Below, piece after piece: positions 16,496 through 24,227 of a DNA stretch of 64,000 nucleotides. Where the stretch lies: the IMG/VR virus record IMGVR_UViG_3300020421_002453, positions 1 to 64,000 of that record. The stretch is one strand, 5' to 3'. Made by a program: the position numbers and the translations under genes. Each line of letters begins with the position of its first letter. The stretch's first letter is position 1. This DNA comes from a virus. The notes under the pieces are model-generated. The model saw only the letters and a list, made by a program, of their open reading frames with translations, was not told the origin of the DNA and searched no databases.

Positions 16496-17333
16496 TTTGA
16501 AAGATATTTTATATGAATCTTTAAAGAGCTATCGACATATGAGACCATATATGCAATCTGAACTTGACCAAGAAGTTGATGAGTATCTTGATAATGAACA
16601 TACTAAAAGAAAACTTCCAAAGTTTTGGAAAGATAAAGATGATGGTTATTCAGATATCAAAACTGCTTTATATGAATTTCCAAGTGAAGAAGAGATTCGT
16701 TCATTAGAAAACTCTGATGCTGGTGAAATATTAGATTTAGCTCCAGAGGATAGAATGAAAGAAGCTATCTCAAGAGCTAAGAAATATGGTAAGGATTACA
16801 AGAGGATTATTCAAGGGTTAAAAACTCAAGAGAAGATTCCAGCACCTATAGTTGTGAGGGATAAATCAAAAAGATTATATTTATTAGGGGGAAATAGTAG
16901 ATTGATGTTAGGAATAGCATTAGGATTAAATTTACCTATAAAGATTATTGATTGGAAAAAAGAAATCCAAGAAAATATTTTAGAAATAAGTTCAGGACAT
17001 ATCTCAACAGCAGATGAGGGAGAACCAGATACAGGTTTTTCACCTGCAGGACAAACGAGAGTGTTGGGTGTGGATGATAGTAAACCAGAGCCTTGGTATA
17101 ATAAAGGTGGTTACTCTCAATTACATTATCCAAAAGCTGATGACCCATATGGTGGAAAGAAAGATAAAAAAACAATACAAGTACAAGTGATTAAAAAAAT
17201 TAAAAACACTGGTGAGAAGTACGAGGGATTCCAAGATGCAGTTGGTAGTTGGGATAAGTATGGTAGTACAGATTATTCTAATGATTTCGATTATGGGGAT
17301 TTAGTTGATATGTACACAGGAGATTCTAAATGA
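16488..17333 (+). CDS. ParB/sulfiredoxin-fold protein
   Basis: A 281-residue protein. The central part (KIPAPIVVRDKSKRLYLLGGNSRLMLGIALGLNLPIKIIDW) is the ParB/Srx nucleotide-binding fold, with GGNSRL at 134-139 as the signature. The C-terminal 100 residues are Gly/Asp/Lys-rich and probably disordered. It starts at TTG (16488) inside the polymerase gene, with GGAG upstream; the next ATG would remove part of the conserved N-terminus. ParB-fold proteins in phages include nucleases and DNA-binding factors; the activity here is unknown. Confidence 0.72.
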   Translation: MYNLKDILYESLKSYRHMRPYMQSELDQEVDEYLDNEHTKRKLPKFWKDKDDGYSDIKTALYEFPSEEEIRSLENSDAGEILDLAPEDRMKEAISRAKKYGKDYKRIIQGLKTQEKIPAPIVVRDKSKRLYLLGGNSRLMLGIALGLNLPIKIIDWKKEIQENILEISSGHISTADEGEPDTGFSPAGQTRVLGVDDSKPEPWYNKGGYSQLHYPKADDPYGGKKDKKTIQVQVIKKIKNTGEKYEGFQDAVGSWDKYGSTDYSNDFDYGDLVDMYTGDSK

Positions 17334-18679
17334 ATTGGGATAAAATATTAAACGAATTAAGTTACATTATTAAAGATGGAAGTCCAGACTTGACTAATGA
17401 ACAACATCTTATTAAATTATGGGATATTTTAAAAGAACATAATTGGAGTGTTGAGGCAAGAGTGGAATTATTAAATAACTTATCAGGTACTAAAATAGAA
17501 GAACCGATAGTGGAAGCTAAAGGTGATACATCTGCAACTACATTTTATCACGAAGTAATGACTGGTATATTAGTTGGTGGTGGTAATAGTTCGTTTAAAG
17601 ATGGTGAAGAGGTTGGAAAGTTTTTTAAGAATGGAACTATAAAGGCGGTAAATGCTGGATTAGGAACAGTCAAACCAGATGGTTCGGCTTGGGAAAGATT
17701 CTTACAAAAAGACTCAATACCAAAATCAGCATTAGTTTCAGATGCAAAAAACTTATCTACAAGAGTTAAAAAAGAGTTGGGTAAGGGTAAGAATATGATG
17801 TGGACTGGCCCAACAAATGATGGTTCTAAATTTGGAGCTGCTGATATTGCTGGTAACTTTAGTGGTTATGGTGATGTTGGTATATCATTAAAGGCTGGAG
17901 TTGGACAATTAAAGAATTTAACATTAGGTACTTTTACAAAAATATTAGGAATGCCTGAGTTAAAAGGTGCTGAATTTATAAAGAAATATAATAAAAACTT
18001 TAACTCAATGACCAAAGATTGGATGAAGTTAGTAGAGAAGTTATTTAATTCATTAACAAAAGATAAAGAAGCACAGAAGATATTTAAAAGACATTCAAAA
18101 TCATCTTGGGATGCATATCAAAAAGAAATATTAAAAGAAGATGAATTGAATATATTATCAGAGGCAGTTGGATTTCCTAAACAAAAGTATTCTGCAAAAA
18201 CAAAAAAGTTTAAATACTTCTGTAGAAAACTTCAAGAAAAACATCATCCACAATGGAAAGATTGGCAGGTAAAAAGAGGTAAACATTTCAACGATATATT
18301 TTCAGAATTGTTTTCTAAAGAAGAAAATAATATTAGAATGAACTTGAGTACTCTATTTAAAAGACAATTAAGTGTAGGAGATACAAGTTTATTTTATGCC
18401 GCTAAAGGTGGTAAAACATTTTGGTTTATACCAAGTGAGAAACTCTATGATAAACAAATGGGGCCAGATAAGTTTATTGCCGATTATGAACTACAAGAAT
18501 CACAGGCTGGATACAAATTTTTATTAGATGTTGGTACACAAGAGATGGGTGGTATCGGTACTATTATTATTGAGATTAGATTTTCTACAGGACAAATGGA
18601 TGGAGCACCATCAGTAAAATCAAGTTACAAATTAGTAACCAAAGATTGGTCTGGATTATTGGGGGCCTTTAGGAGATAA
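17330..18679 (+). CDS. Unknown protein with a restriction-nuclease-like core
   Basis: A 449-residue protein whose ATG overlaps the stop of the ParB-fold gene. Residues 167-190 (KFGAADIAGNFSGYGDVGISLKAG) resemble the D...(D/E/S)xK core of PD-(D/E)XK endonucleases, with Asp172 and Ser186-Leu-Lys188. The C-terminus (FLLDVGTQEMGGIGTIIIEIRFS) is beta-rich. Middle segments are Lys-rich helices. I do not recognise a named family. Co-location with polymerase-like and ParB-like genes makes a DNA-processing role plausible, but it is inference. Confidence 0.6.
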   Translation: MNWDKILNELSYIIKDGSPDLTNEQHLIKLWDILKEHNWSVEARVELLNNLSGTKIEEPIVEAKGDTSATTFYHEVMTGILVGGGNSSFKDGEEVGKFFKNGTIKAVNAGLGTVKPDGSAWERFLQKDSIPKSALVSDAKNLSTRVKKELGKGKNMMWTGPTNDGSKFGAADIAGNFSGYGDVGISLKAGVGQLKNLTLGTFTKILGMPELKGAEFIKKYNKNFNSMTKDWMKLVEKLFNSLTKDKEAQKIFKRHSKSSWDAYQKEILKEDELNILSEAVGFPKQKYSAKTKKFKYFCRKLQEKHHPQWKDWQVKRGKHFNDIFSELFSKEENNIRMNLSTLFKRQLSVGDTSLFYAAKGGKTFWFIPSEKLYDKQMGPDKFIADYELQESQAGYKFLLDVGTQEMGGIGTIIIEIRFSTGQMDGAPSVKSSYKLVTKDWSGLLGAFRR

Positions 18680-18680
18680 C

Positions 18681-19094
18681 ATGAGAACACAATTACTATG
18701 TACATTCACAAGGGTTCCAAAATTAAATGAAATAATAGATGTTATTGTATCATGCAATGATATTCTATTTGATAAGATATATGTTTTTAGTAACCAAAAT
18801 GACCCAACACAATTAATGTGTACTTACAATGTTGAGTTTATGGATAACTTTGAAGAGAACATTGAGAACACTATATCGTTACACAGAAAGAAACAATCAA
18901 ATACACTCTATACAATCAACGCATTGAATGAAGTTATCAGAGAAAAGAACGGTGGAGTTCTTGATAAATCATTTCAAGTAGATTGGTCAGAGTTTCAAAA
19001 CACATTGATATTAACTGCTGAAAGTGGATTGAATATCATACCTACAAAAATACATCAAATTGTCGATGTAAACGACTGGCAAAAGAAAATTTAA
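18681..19094 (+). CDS. Conserved-looking protein of unknown function
   Basis: A 137-residue protein, start supported by GGAG in TAGGAGATAAC upstream. An alpha/beta pattern is visible (LLCTFTRVPKLNEIIDVIVSCNDILFDKIYVFS). It looks soluble, with no metal-binding or nucleotide-binding motif. It is the last gene before the 700-base non-coding RNA region. No function assigned. Confidence 0.65.
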   Translation: MRTQLLCTFTRVPKLNEIIDVIVSCNDILFDKIYVFSNQNDPTQLMCTYNVEFMDNFEENIENTISLHRKKQSNTLYTINALNEVIREKNGGVLDKSFQVDWSEFQNTLILTAESGLNIIPTKIHQIVDVNDWQKKI

Positions 19095-19126
19095 AAAAAA
19101 ATTAACTTTTTGCAAAATAAATGCTA

Positions 19127-19155
19127 TTTTGAGAATTTATATACATATATATTTA
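19127..19155 (+). promoter_or_regulatory. Promoter candidate for the structured RNA (TTTTGA-17-TATTTA)
   Basis: Same -35 form and spacer as the candidates before thyX and the sliding clamp. It would start transcription near 19162, just ahead of the terminal stem of the RNA. Confidence 0.4.
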
Positions 19156-19187
19156 TGTATCTAAAATGAGATACAAAGTTTTTTGAA

Positions 19188-19600
19188 AATTGAGAAATCG
19201 GAAAGTACTGAGAGTAATTAACTCGGTATGGGATTGGCTGAATAATGAGTATACTTCGGAAGCTCATAAGGCAATCACAGATTAGTTCGTGGTGAACCTA
19301 CTTAGGTGTAAATCATTTCGGTAGTTGAGACATCAATAATCAGAAGTACTTGAAGAAAAAAACAGAAACGATTCTGTTGACCTTGTTGTGGGTAAGGGTA
19401 ATACTGAAATCCCACTTAATGACTGAATAAACTAAACTCTGAGAGTTAAAGTAATGGCATAGAGGTTGTACTCGATTCAATGAGATTAACCATCTTGAGA
19501 ATCACTTTCATAACTGAAAGATGTTAGGTACAAGGTATAAAAAATCAGAGCTTCAAGTTGTAAGTAATCGTTAACCTTACATCCCCTAAGATTTCCAATT
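19188..19600 (+). ncRNA. Large structured RNA, about 413 nt, class unknown
   Basis: The ends pair: 19188-19199 with 19590-19600 form 11 bp with one bulged A. Inside are many exact hairpins: 19212-15/19221-24, 19232-36/19272-76 enclosing 19245-49/19263-67, 19280-83/19311-14 enclosing 19285-88/19294-97, 19325-28/19333-36, 19361-67/19372-78 (7 bp, ACGA loop), 19388-92/19411-15, 19435-39/19443-47, 19464-67/19488-91, 19505-09/19516-20 and 19559-64/19576-81. The region is stop-rich in all frames and less homopolymeric than the intergenic DNA around it. A terminator follows. It lacks the conserved strings of tmRNA, RNase P, SRP RNA or a group I intron core. By size and branching it is comparable to the large ornate phage RNAs (GOLLD, ROOL classes), but I cannot assign it. 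Confidence 0.75.
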
Positions 19601-19610
19601 AAAAATTTAT

Positions 19611-19683
19611 AAAAAAAAGGTTCAACCGTATTTTTAGTTTCCACTATATTAAAACTTTAAAAAACAACCGAACCTTTTTTTTT
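19611..19683 (+). terminator. Terminator of the structured RNA
   Basis: AAAAAAAAGGTTC pairs with GAACCTTTTTTTT across a long apical part that contains a further AGTTT/AAACT helix, ending in a run of nine T. It isolates the RNA from the downstream SSB gene. Confidence 0.8.
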
Positions 19684-19721
19684 GCAAAAGGCAAGAAAAA
19701 ATTGATTTTAATCAATCAAGG

Positions 19722-19752
19722 TTATATTTATTAATGTATCGATAAATGATAC
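19722..19752 (+). promoter_or_regulatory. Late-type motif and leader hairpin of the SSB gene
   Basis: TTATATTTATTAATG (19722-19736) is a copy of the recurrent element. The 5-bp hairpin GTATC/GATAC (19736-19752) overlaps its end. T4 gene 32 controls its own translation through a leader RNA structure; whether this hairpin has such a role is untested. Confidence 0.4.
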
Positions 19753-19797
19753 GAATGATAAATGAATAATAAAACTAAACAAATAGGAGAATGAATA

Positions 19798-20562
19798 ATG
19801 GATTTAAATGCAATTAAAAAGCGACTTAATCAGTTACAAACCACAAACAATCGTACTTCCAGTCTTTGGAAACCACAACCAGGTAAAACACAAATTCGAA
19901 TAGTACCTTATGCTTTCAATAAAGATAATCCTTTTATTGAATTATTCTTCCATTACAATCTGAACAATCGTTCATATCTTTCACCAATTTCTTTTGGTAG
20001 ACCAGACCCAATCGAGGAGTTTGCTCAAAAACTAAAAGGAAGTGGTTCTAAGGAAGATTATCAATTAGCTCGTAAGTTAGAAGCTAAGATGAGAACTTTT
20101 GCACCAGTCATTGTAAGAGGAGAAGAAAAACAAGGTGTTAAATTTTGGGGATTTGGAAAGACAGTTTATCAAGAACTTCTTTCAATAATCGCTGACCCTG
20201 ATTATGGTGATATCACAGATGCAGTAAATGGTCGTGATGTAGTTGTTGAGTTCTTATCAGCAGAAGAGACGGGAGCATCGTTTCCTACAACAAAAATCCG
20301 AGTAAAACCTAATCAAACACCGATTTCAGATGAACCTGAAACTCTTGAATTGGTTAAAACCCAACAAGATATTAAGGAAATCTATCAAGAGTTATCTTAT
20401 GATGACCTTACAGATATTCTGAATGAGTGGTTGAATCCAAGTGATGATAACACAGATGGTGAAACTACTACTTCTAAAGAAGAAGTTTCTAAAACTGAAC
20501 TATCAAATGCTAAAGTGAAGAGTAATACTTCAGATGCCTTTGATGAATTGTTTAATTCATAA
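19798..20562 (+). CDS. gp32: Single-stranded DNA-binding protein (T4 gp32-like)
   Basis: A 254-residue SSB that coats single-stranded DNA during replication and recombination. Seen: a short basic N-terminal segment, then SLWKPQPGKTQIRIVPYAFNKDNPFIELFFHYN (the conserved core start in T4-like SSBs), SYLSPISFGRPDPIEEF, and an acidic, Ser/Thr-rich C-terminus ending DAFDELFNS, the usual protein-interaction tail. It lies directly before uvsX, matching its partnership in recombination. RBS: AGGAG. Confidence 0.92.
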   Translation: MDLNAIKKRLNQLQTTNNRTSSLWKPQPGKTQIRIVPYAFNKDNPFIELFFHYNLNNRSYLSPISFGRPDPIEEFAQKLKGSGSKEDYQLARKLEAKMRTFAPVIVRGEEKQGVKFWGFGKTVYQELLSIIADPDYGDITDAVNGRDVVVEFLSAEETGASFPTTKIRVKPNQTPISDEPETLELVKTQQDIKEIYQELSYDDLTDILNEWLNPSDDNTDGETTTSKEEVSKTELSNAKVKSNTSDAFDELFNS

Positions 20563-20576
20563 ATAATAACAATATA

Positions 20577-20640
20577 TAGTGTGTGGCAACATACAAGAAA
20601 AGTAGAGATGGGTGTTATTGTATTCCCTAACTACACACTA
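20577..20640 (+). promoter_or_regulatory. Structured leader upstream of uvsX
   Basis: TAGTGTGTGG (20577-20586) pairs with CTACACACTA (20631-20640), 10 bp including one G.U. An inner ATACAA/TTGTAT helix and a GGG/CCC pairing are possible within the loop. The element ends about 10 bases before the AAGGAG of uvsX, so it could affect its translation, or be a small RNA of its own. Confidence 0.5.
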
Positions 20641-20662
20641 TTATTAACTTAAGGAGATTAGG

Positions 20663-21763
20663 ATGGCATCAGTAAATGATGTATTGGCCTCAAATTTGGC
20701 CGATAGTTTAAATAAAAAATTCAAAGATAACAAGGTAGCATACTTTTTAGATGGTACTGATAACACACCTACTGATATAAAAGATTTTATATCCACAGGT
20801 AGTTCTATGTTAGATTTGGCTATATCAAATAAACCTGATGGTGGTATCGCCGTAGGTAGAATCACAGAAATCAACGGATTAGAATCAAGTGGTAAATCAC
20901 TACTTGGGGCTCATATGTTGGCAGAAACTCAAAAGAAAGGTGGAATCGCAGTATATATAGATACTGAAACTTCAGTTTCTCAAGAGTTCATGGATGTGAT
21001 TGGAATTGATATGAGTAAGATGTTATATCTACATTTAGAAACTGTAGAAGATATCTTTGAAGCGATTGAAGAAATCGTAACCAAAGTAAGAGAATCAGAT
21101 AAAGATAGATTAGTTACTATATTAGTTGATTCACTTGCAGCCGCTACTACTAAAGTAGAGTTAGAAGCAGATTTTGATAAAGATGGTTGGGCAACAGCCA
21201 AGGCCATTATTATATCTAAAGCTATGAGAAAGATTACTCAGATGATTGGTAGACAGAAAATAGCCTTAGTATTTACAAATCAGTTAAGACAAAAATTAGG
21301 TGTAATGTTTGGAGACCCCTGGACTACAAGTGGTGGAAAGGCATTACCATTCCATGCTTCAACAAGAATTAGATTGAAGAACATGGGACAAATCAAAGAT
21401 ACGGCAAAGAATGTTCTTGGTATGAAGTGTAGAGCACAGATTGTTAAGAATAGATTAGGGCCACCTTTACGACATGCAGATTATGATATGTACTTTGATA
21501 GAGGTATAGATAATTATGGTGCATGGTTGACTGTGTTGAAAGAACACAAGTTAGTTAAATCAGGTGGTGCATGGTACACTCTTACAGACCAAGATGGTAA
21601 AGACCATAAGTTCCTATCGAAAGATTGGGAAGAGTTAATTACCAAAAATGATGAGTTGAGAGAGTATGTATACAAAATCATTTGTGATAAAGTTATATTG
21701 AAATACAAAGAGAAACTTGGTATTGATGATGTAGAATTCACAGATGAGGTTATCGGTGATTAA
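20663..21763 (+). CDS. uvsX: RecA-like recombinase UvsX
   Basis: A 366-residue recombinase that forms filaments on single-stranded DNA and drives strand exchange and recombination-dependent replication. Walker A is GLESSGKS (72-79). Also seen are the conserved IAVYIDTETSVSQEFM, the Walker B-like VTILVDSLAAATTK and the L2 neighbourhood ALVFTNQLRQKLGVMFGDPWTTSGGKALPFHASTRIRLK. RBS AAGGAG. The 3' end overlaps the flap nuclease gene. Confidence 0.95.
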   Translation: MASVNDVLASNLADSLNKKFKDNKVAYFLDGTDNTPTDIKDFISTGSSMLDLAISNKPDGGIAVGRITEINGLESSGKSLLGAHMLAETQKKGGIAVYIDTETSVSQEFMDVIGIDMSKMLYLHLETVEDIFEAIEEIVTKVRESDKDRLVTILVDSLAAATTKVELEADFDKDGWATAKAIIISKAMRKITQMIGRQKIALVFTNQLRQKLGVMFGDPWTTSGGKALPFHASTRIRLKNMGQIKDTAKNVLGMKCRAQIVKNRLGPPLRHADYDMYFDRGIDNYGAWLTVLKEHKLVKSGGAWYTLTDQDGKDHKFLSKDWEELITKNDELREYVYKIICDKVILKYKEKLGIDDVEFTDEVIGD

Positions 21764-22811
21764 TAAGAGACACTTATCGATACTCGAAGAGATTAAAAAA
21801 TCTGGCGGTAAAGTAGATAGTGGTGAACCAAATGACTCGGTTTTACTTATTGACGGATTGAACACATTCATACGAGTGTTTTCAGCCATACCTACTACTA
21901 ATGAGGATGGAATTCACATTGGTGGAATAGTAGGTTTTTTAAGGTCAATTGGTTACACAATCAACATGGTTAGACCTACACGAACTATCATAGTATTTGA
22001 TGGTAAAGGTGGGTCTAACCGCCGAAGAAAACTTTTTCCTGAATATAAAGCAGGAAGAAAAATGTCAGTTAGATTGAATCGACACTTAGATGTTTCACTT
22101 ACAAGAGAAGATGAACACAAGATGATGATTCGTCAATTGAATCGAGTAATAGAATACCTTGAATGTTTACCATTAACATTAATGAACATTGAAAATGTAG
22201 AAGCAGATGATGTTATTGGTTATGCAGCTAAGCATGTATTTAATGATAAGGTTACAATTATGTCAACCGATAAAGACTTTCTTCAGTTGGTGGATGATAG
22301 AATACAAGTTTATTCACCAACGAAAAAGTTGATGTATGATGAAGAAAGAATTGTGAATGAATATGGAATTAATTCAAAGAATTTCTTATTGTTCAGAGCT
22401 ATAGATGGTGATAAATCAGATGGGATACCAGGTATAAAAGGTGCTGGATTAAAAACACTACTGAAAGTATTTCCATTCCTTGAATCACCACACGAATATT
22501 CTATAGAAGATATTATGAAGAGTTCAAAAGCGAACCAAAAAAAATACAAAATATGTGAAACTATTGTAAATAATGAAGACCAATTACTTTTAAATAAAAA
22601 ACTAATGGACTTAACCGATAGTGTTATGGGTGGTAGTAGTAGACAAAAAACTCAACACATAACAGGAGAACCAATTCAGAGATTAGTTAAACACAAATTT
22701 CAAAGGATGTTCTTAGAGGATAAATTATACACTGCCTTACCAAACTTAGATAGTTGGTTACATTCAACATTCAATAGGTTGAATCACATGGCGGAGAAGA
22801 GTCATGGGTAG
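21744..22811 (+). CDS. 5'-3' exonuclease / flap endonuclease (T4 RNase H-like)
   Basis: Up to 355 residues. It removes RNA primers and 5' flaps during lagging-strand synthesis. Seen: VLLIDGLNTFIRVF, TIIVFDGKGGSNRRRKLFPEYKAGR, ENVEADDVIGYAA, TIMSTDKDFLQLVDD and the helix-hairpin-helix DGIPGIKGAGLKTLL. These supply the acidic metal ligands of the FEN/5' nuclease family. Two starts are possible: ATG 21744, without an RBS, or GTG 21756, which has GAGG six bases upstream. The GTG looks better and gives 351 residues. It overlaps uvsX and the next small gene. Confidence 0.92.
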   Translation: MRLSVINKRHLSILEEIKKSGGKVDSGEPNDSVLLIDGLNTFIRVFSAIPTTNEDGIHIGGIVGFLRSIGYTINMVRPTRTIIVFDGKGGSNRRRKLFPEYKAGRKMSVRLNRHLDVSLTREDEHKMMIRQLNRVIEYLECLPLTLMNIENVEADDVIGYAAKHVFNDKVTIMSTDKDFLQLVDDRIQVYSPTKKLMYDEERIVNEYGINSKNFLLFRAIDGDKSDGIPGIKGAGLKTLLKVFPFLESPHEYSIEDIMKSSKANQKKYKICETIVNNEDQLLLNKKLMDLTDSVMGGSSRQKTQHITGEPIQRLVKHKFQRMFLEDKLYTALPNLDSWLHSTFNRLNHMAEKSHG

Positions 22812-22989
22812 AAAAAGAAAATACCATAGTGAAAAAGAAAAACGAGAAGCCCAAAGAAAGTGGCAGATGGAACATTATAAAAGAAATGCTGAGGAAATAA
22901 AAGCCAAGGCAAGACAGAAGTATCGTGAAAAAAAGAAAAAAGATTTTTACGATAAAAAAGTACAAGATTTATATGGAAACTTAGGATGA
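22804..22989 (+). CDS. Small highly basic helical protein
   Basis: 61 residues, more than half Lys, Arg and Glu (MGRKRKYHSEKEKREAQRKW...). It is predicted as one long charged helix. It starts inside the flap nuclease gene and its stop overlaps the methyltransferase start, so it is part of a tightly coupled operon. Such composition suits nucleic-acid binding; no family recognised. Confidence 0.6.
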   Translation: MGRKRKYHSEKEKREAQRKWQMEHYKRNAEEIKAKARQKYREKKKKDFYDKKVQDLYGNLG

Positions 22990-24191
22990 TAATTTCAGAT
23001 TACTTTAAAAAGTTTTATGATATGAAACCATACATCTTTATTGATGAAGAAGAATGGAGATATATTATTACTACTTATGAAAAAGAAGAAGTAATTGAAG
23101 AGTTATCAAAAGTTTTACATACATATAGGCCACCGATACCAGTTATATCGGAACGACAAACACTTGATAGTTTAAACAAGCTCAAAAGCGTAAGGTGGCC
23201 AGAATTATTAGTAGAGAATAGTTGGTTTCCAAGAAATGAACAAGAATCGAAGTATTATTTAAAGAGTTGTTACTTCAGGAGGGATAATTCTGGTAATAAT
23301 GCTTCGAATCCCTTTCATATAGAAACAAGATGGAAAGTAGATTGGACGAGAACACCGAGTGGTTGGAAAACATGGCAGACTGTAAAGGGAATAAAAACTA
23401 TTGTAAGAGCGTTCTATACCTTAGACCAAGTATTAACAAAGGTAGATGAACAATCAATTAGGATGGCAACCACATTGAGAAAGTATGTTGCTTCTCAATT
23501 CAAACCAAGTATAGCAAAGGCATTTTATGATTATTATGGAAGTACTAATGTACTCGATTTTAGTGCTGGTTGGGGTGATAGGTTGGCTGGGTTTTATTGT
23601 GGAGAAAGTACAAAATCATTCGTTGGTATTGACCCAAACACCACCAATCATCCAAACTATAAAAAACAAATTGAGTTCTATGAGAAACACAGAACAATGT
23701 TCGAACAAGAAAAGAAAGTTGAGTTAATTTGTTCACCTGCTGAAGATGTAGATTATACAAAGTATGAAAATCACTTTGATACAATCTTTACTTCACCACC
23801 TTATTTCAATGTAGAAAAATATTCAGATGAGGATACACAAAGTTACATTCGATATAAAGATATTGATAGTTGGAATAAAAACTTTTTACACAAAACACTT
23901 GAAAAATTAATCCCTACCTTAAAAAAAGGTGGGATACTTGCAATTAATATTGCAGATGTATACAATCCAAAAGATAAAGGTTATTATGAAATCTGTAATC
24001 CAATGAATGATTTTCTATCAAAAAAAGGGTTACATTATGATGGATGTATTGGAATGGAAATGACAAAGAGATTCAATAGTGGTGGGGCTGGTAATGCCAA
24101 GAGTGAATACTTTGATGATAAATTAAAAGAACAAACACAAAAAACTCAAAATACAGCATTTGGAGAGCCAATTTGGATTTGGAGAAAATAA
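22986..24191 (+). CDS. DNA methyltransferase (TSPPYF type), copy 1
   Basis: A 401-residue SAM-dependent amino-methyltransferase expected to act on adenine N6 or cytosine N4 in DNA. Motif I is VLDFSAGWGDRLAGF (189-203) and the catalytic motif IV is TSPPYF (269-274). The N-terminal 180 residues may recognise the target. A paralogue with the same layout lies at 33931-35169; shared stretches include DFSAGWGDRL, EFY-KHRTMFE, FLHKTLEK, EICNPMNDFLS, GCIGMEM and EPIWIWRK. Flanked by replication genes, it could protect or mark phage DNA during synthesis. Confidence 0.88.
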   Translation: MIISDYFKKFYDMKPYIFIDEEEWRYIITTYEKEEVIEELSKVLHTYRPPIPVISERQTLDSLNKLKSVRWPELLVENSWFPRNEQESKYYLKSCYFRRDNSGNNASNPFHIETRWKVDWTRTPSGWKTWQTVKGIKTIVRAFYTLDQVLTKVDEQSIRMATTLRKYVASQFKPSIAKAFYDYYGSTNVLDFSAGWGDRLAGFYCGESTKSFVGIDPNTTNHPNYKKQIEFYEKHRTMFEQEKKVELICSPAEDVDYTKYENHFDTIFTSPPYFNVEKYSDEDTQSYIRYKDIDSWNKNFLHKTLEKLIPTLKKGGILAINIADVYNPKDKGYYEICNPMNDFLSKKGLHYDGCIGMEMTKRFNSGGAGNAKSEYFDDKLKEQTQKTQNTAFGEPIWIWRK

Positions 24192-24227
24192 ATTGTATTC
24201 TGAGAAAAAAAGGAACTAATTATATAT

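Larger units (their letters stand above)
19095..19797. other. 703-base gene-free region holding a structured RNA
   Basis: No credible reading frame on either strand. It contains, in order, a promoter candidate (19127-19155), a 7-bp hairpin TGTATCT/AGATACA (19156-19175), the folded RNA (19188-19600), its terminator (19611-19683), a further perfect hairpin ATTGAT/ATCAAT (19701-19716), and the late-type motif and leader hairpin of the SSB gene (19722-19752). Confidence 0.8.

Noticed and set aside
19361-19470. Resemblance of AACAGAAAC, GGGTAAGGGT and ATAGAGG to conserved pieces of RNase P RNA
   Set aside because: AACAGAA is locked in a perfect hairpin here, the 3' conserved region needed for helix P4 is absent, and P2/P3 have no counterpart. 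The similarity is too short to claim RNase P.
19188-19600. Group I intron or tmRNA
   Set aside because: No interrupted gene flanks it, no P7 guanosine-site or AAGATATAGTC-like segment is seen, and there is no tRNA-like end with CCA or a tag reading frame.
24198-24226. TTCTGA-17-TATATA promoter before the helicase
   Set aside because: The transcript would begin after the ATG at 24228, so it cannot serve that start codon; the match is probably due to AT-rich sequence.
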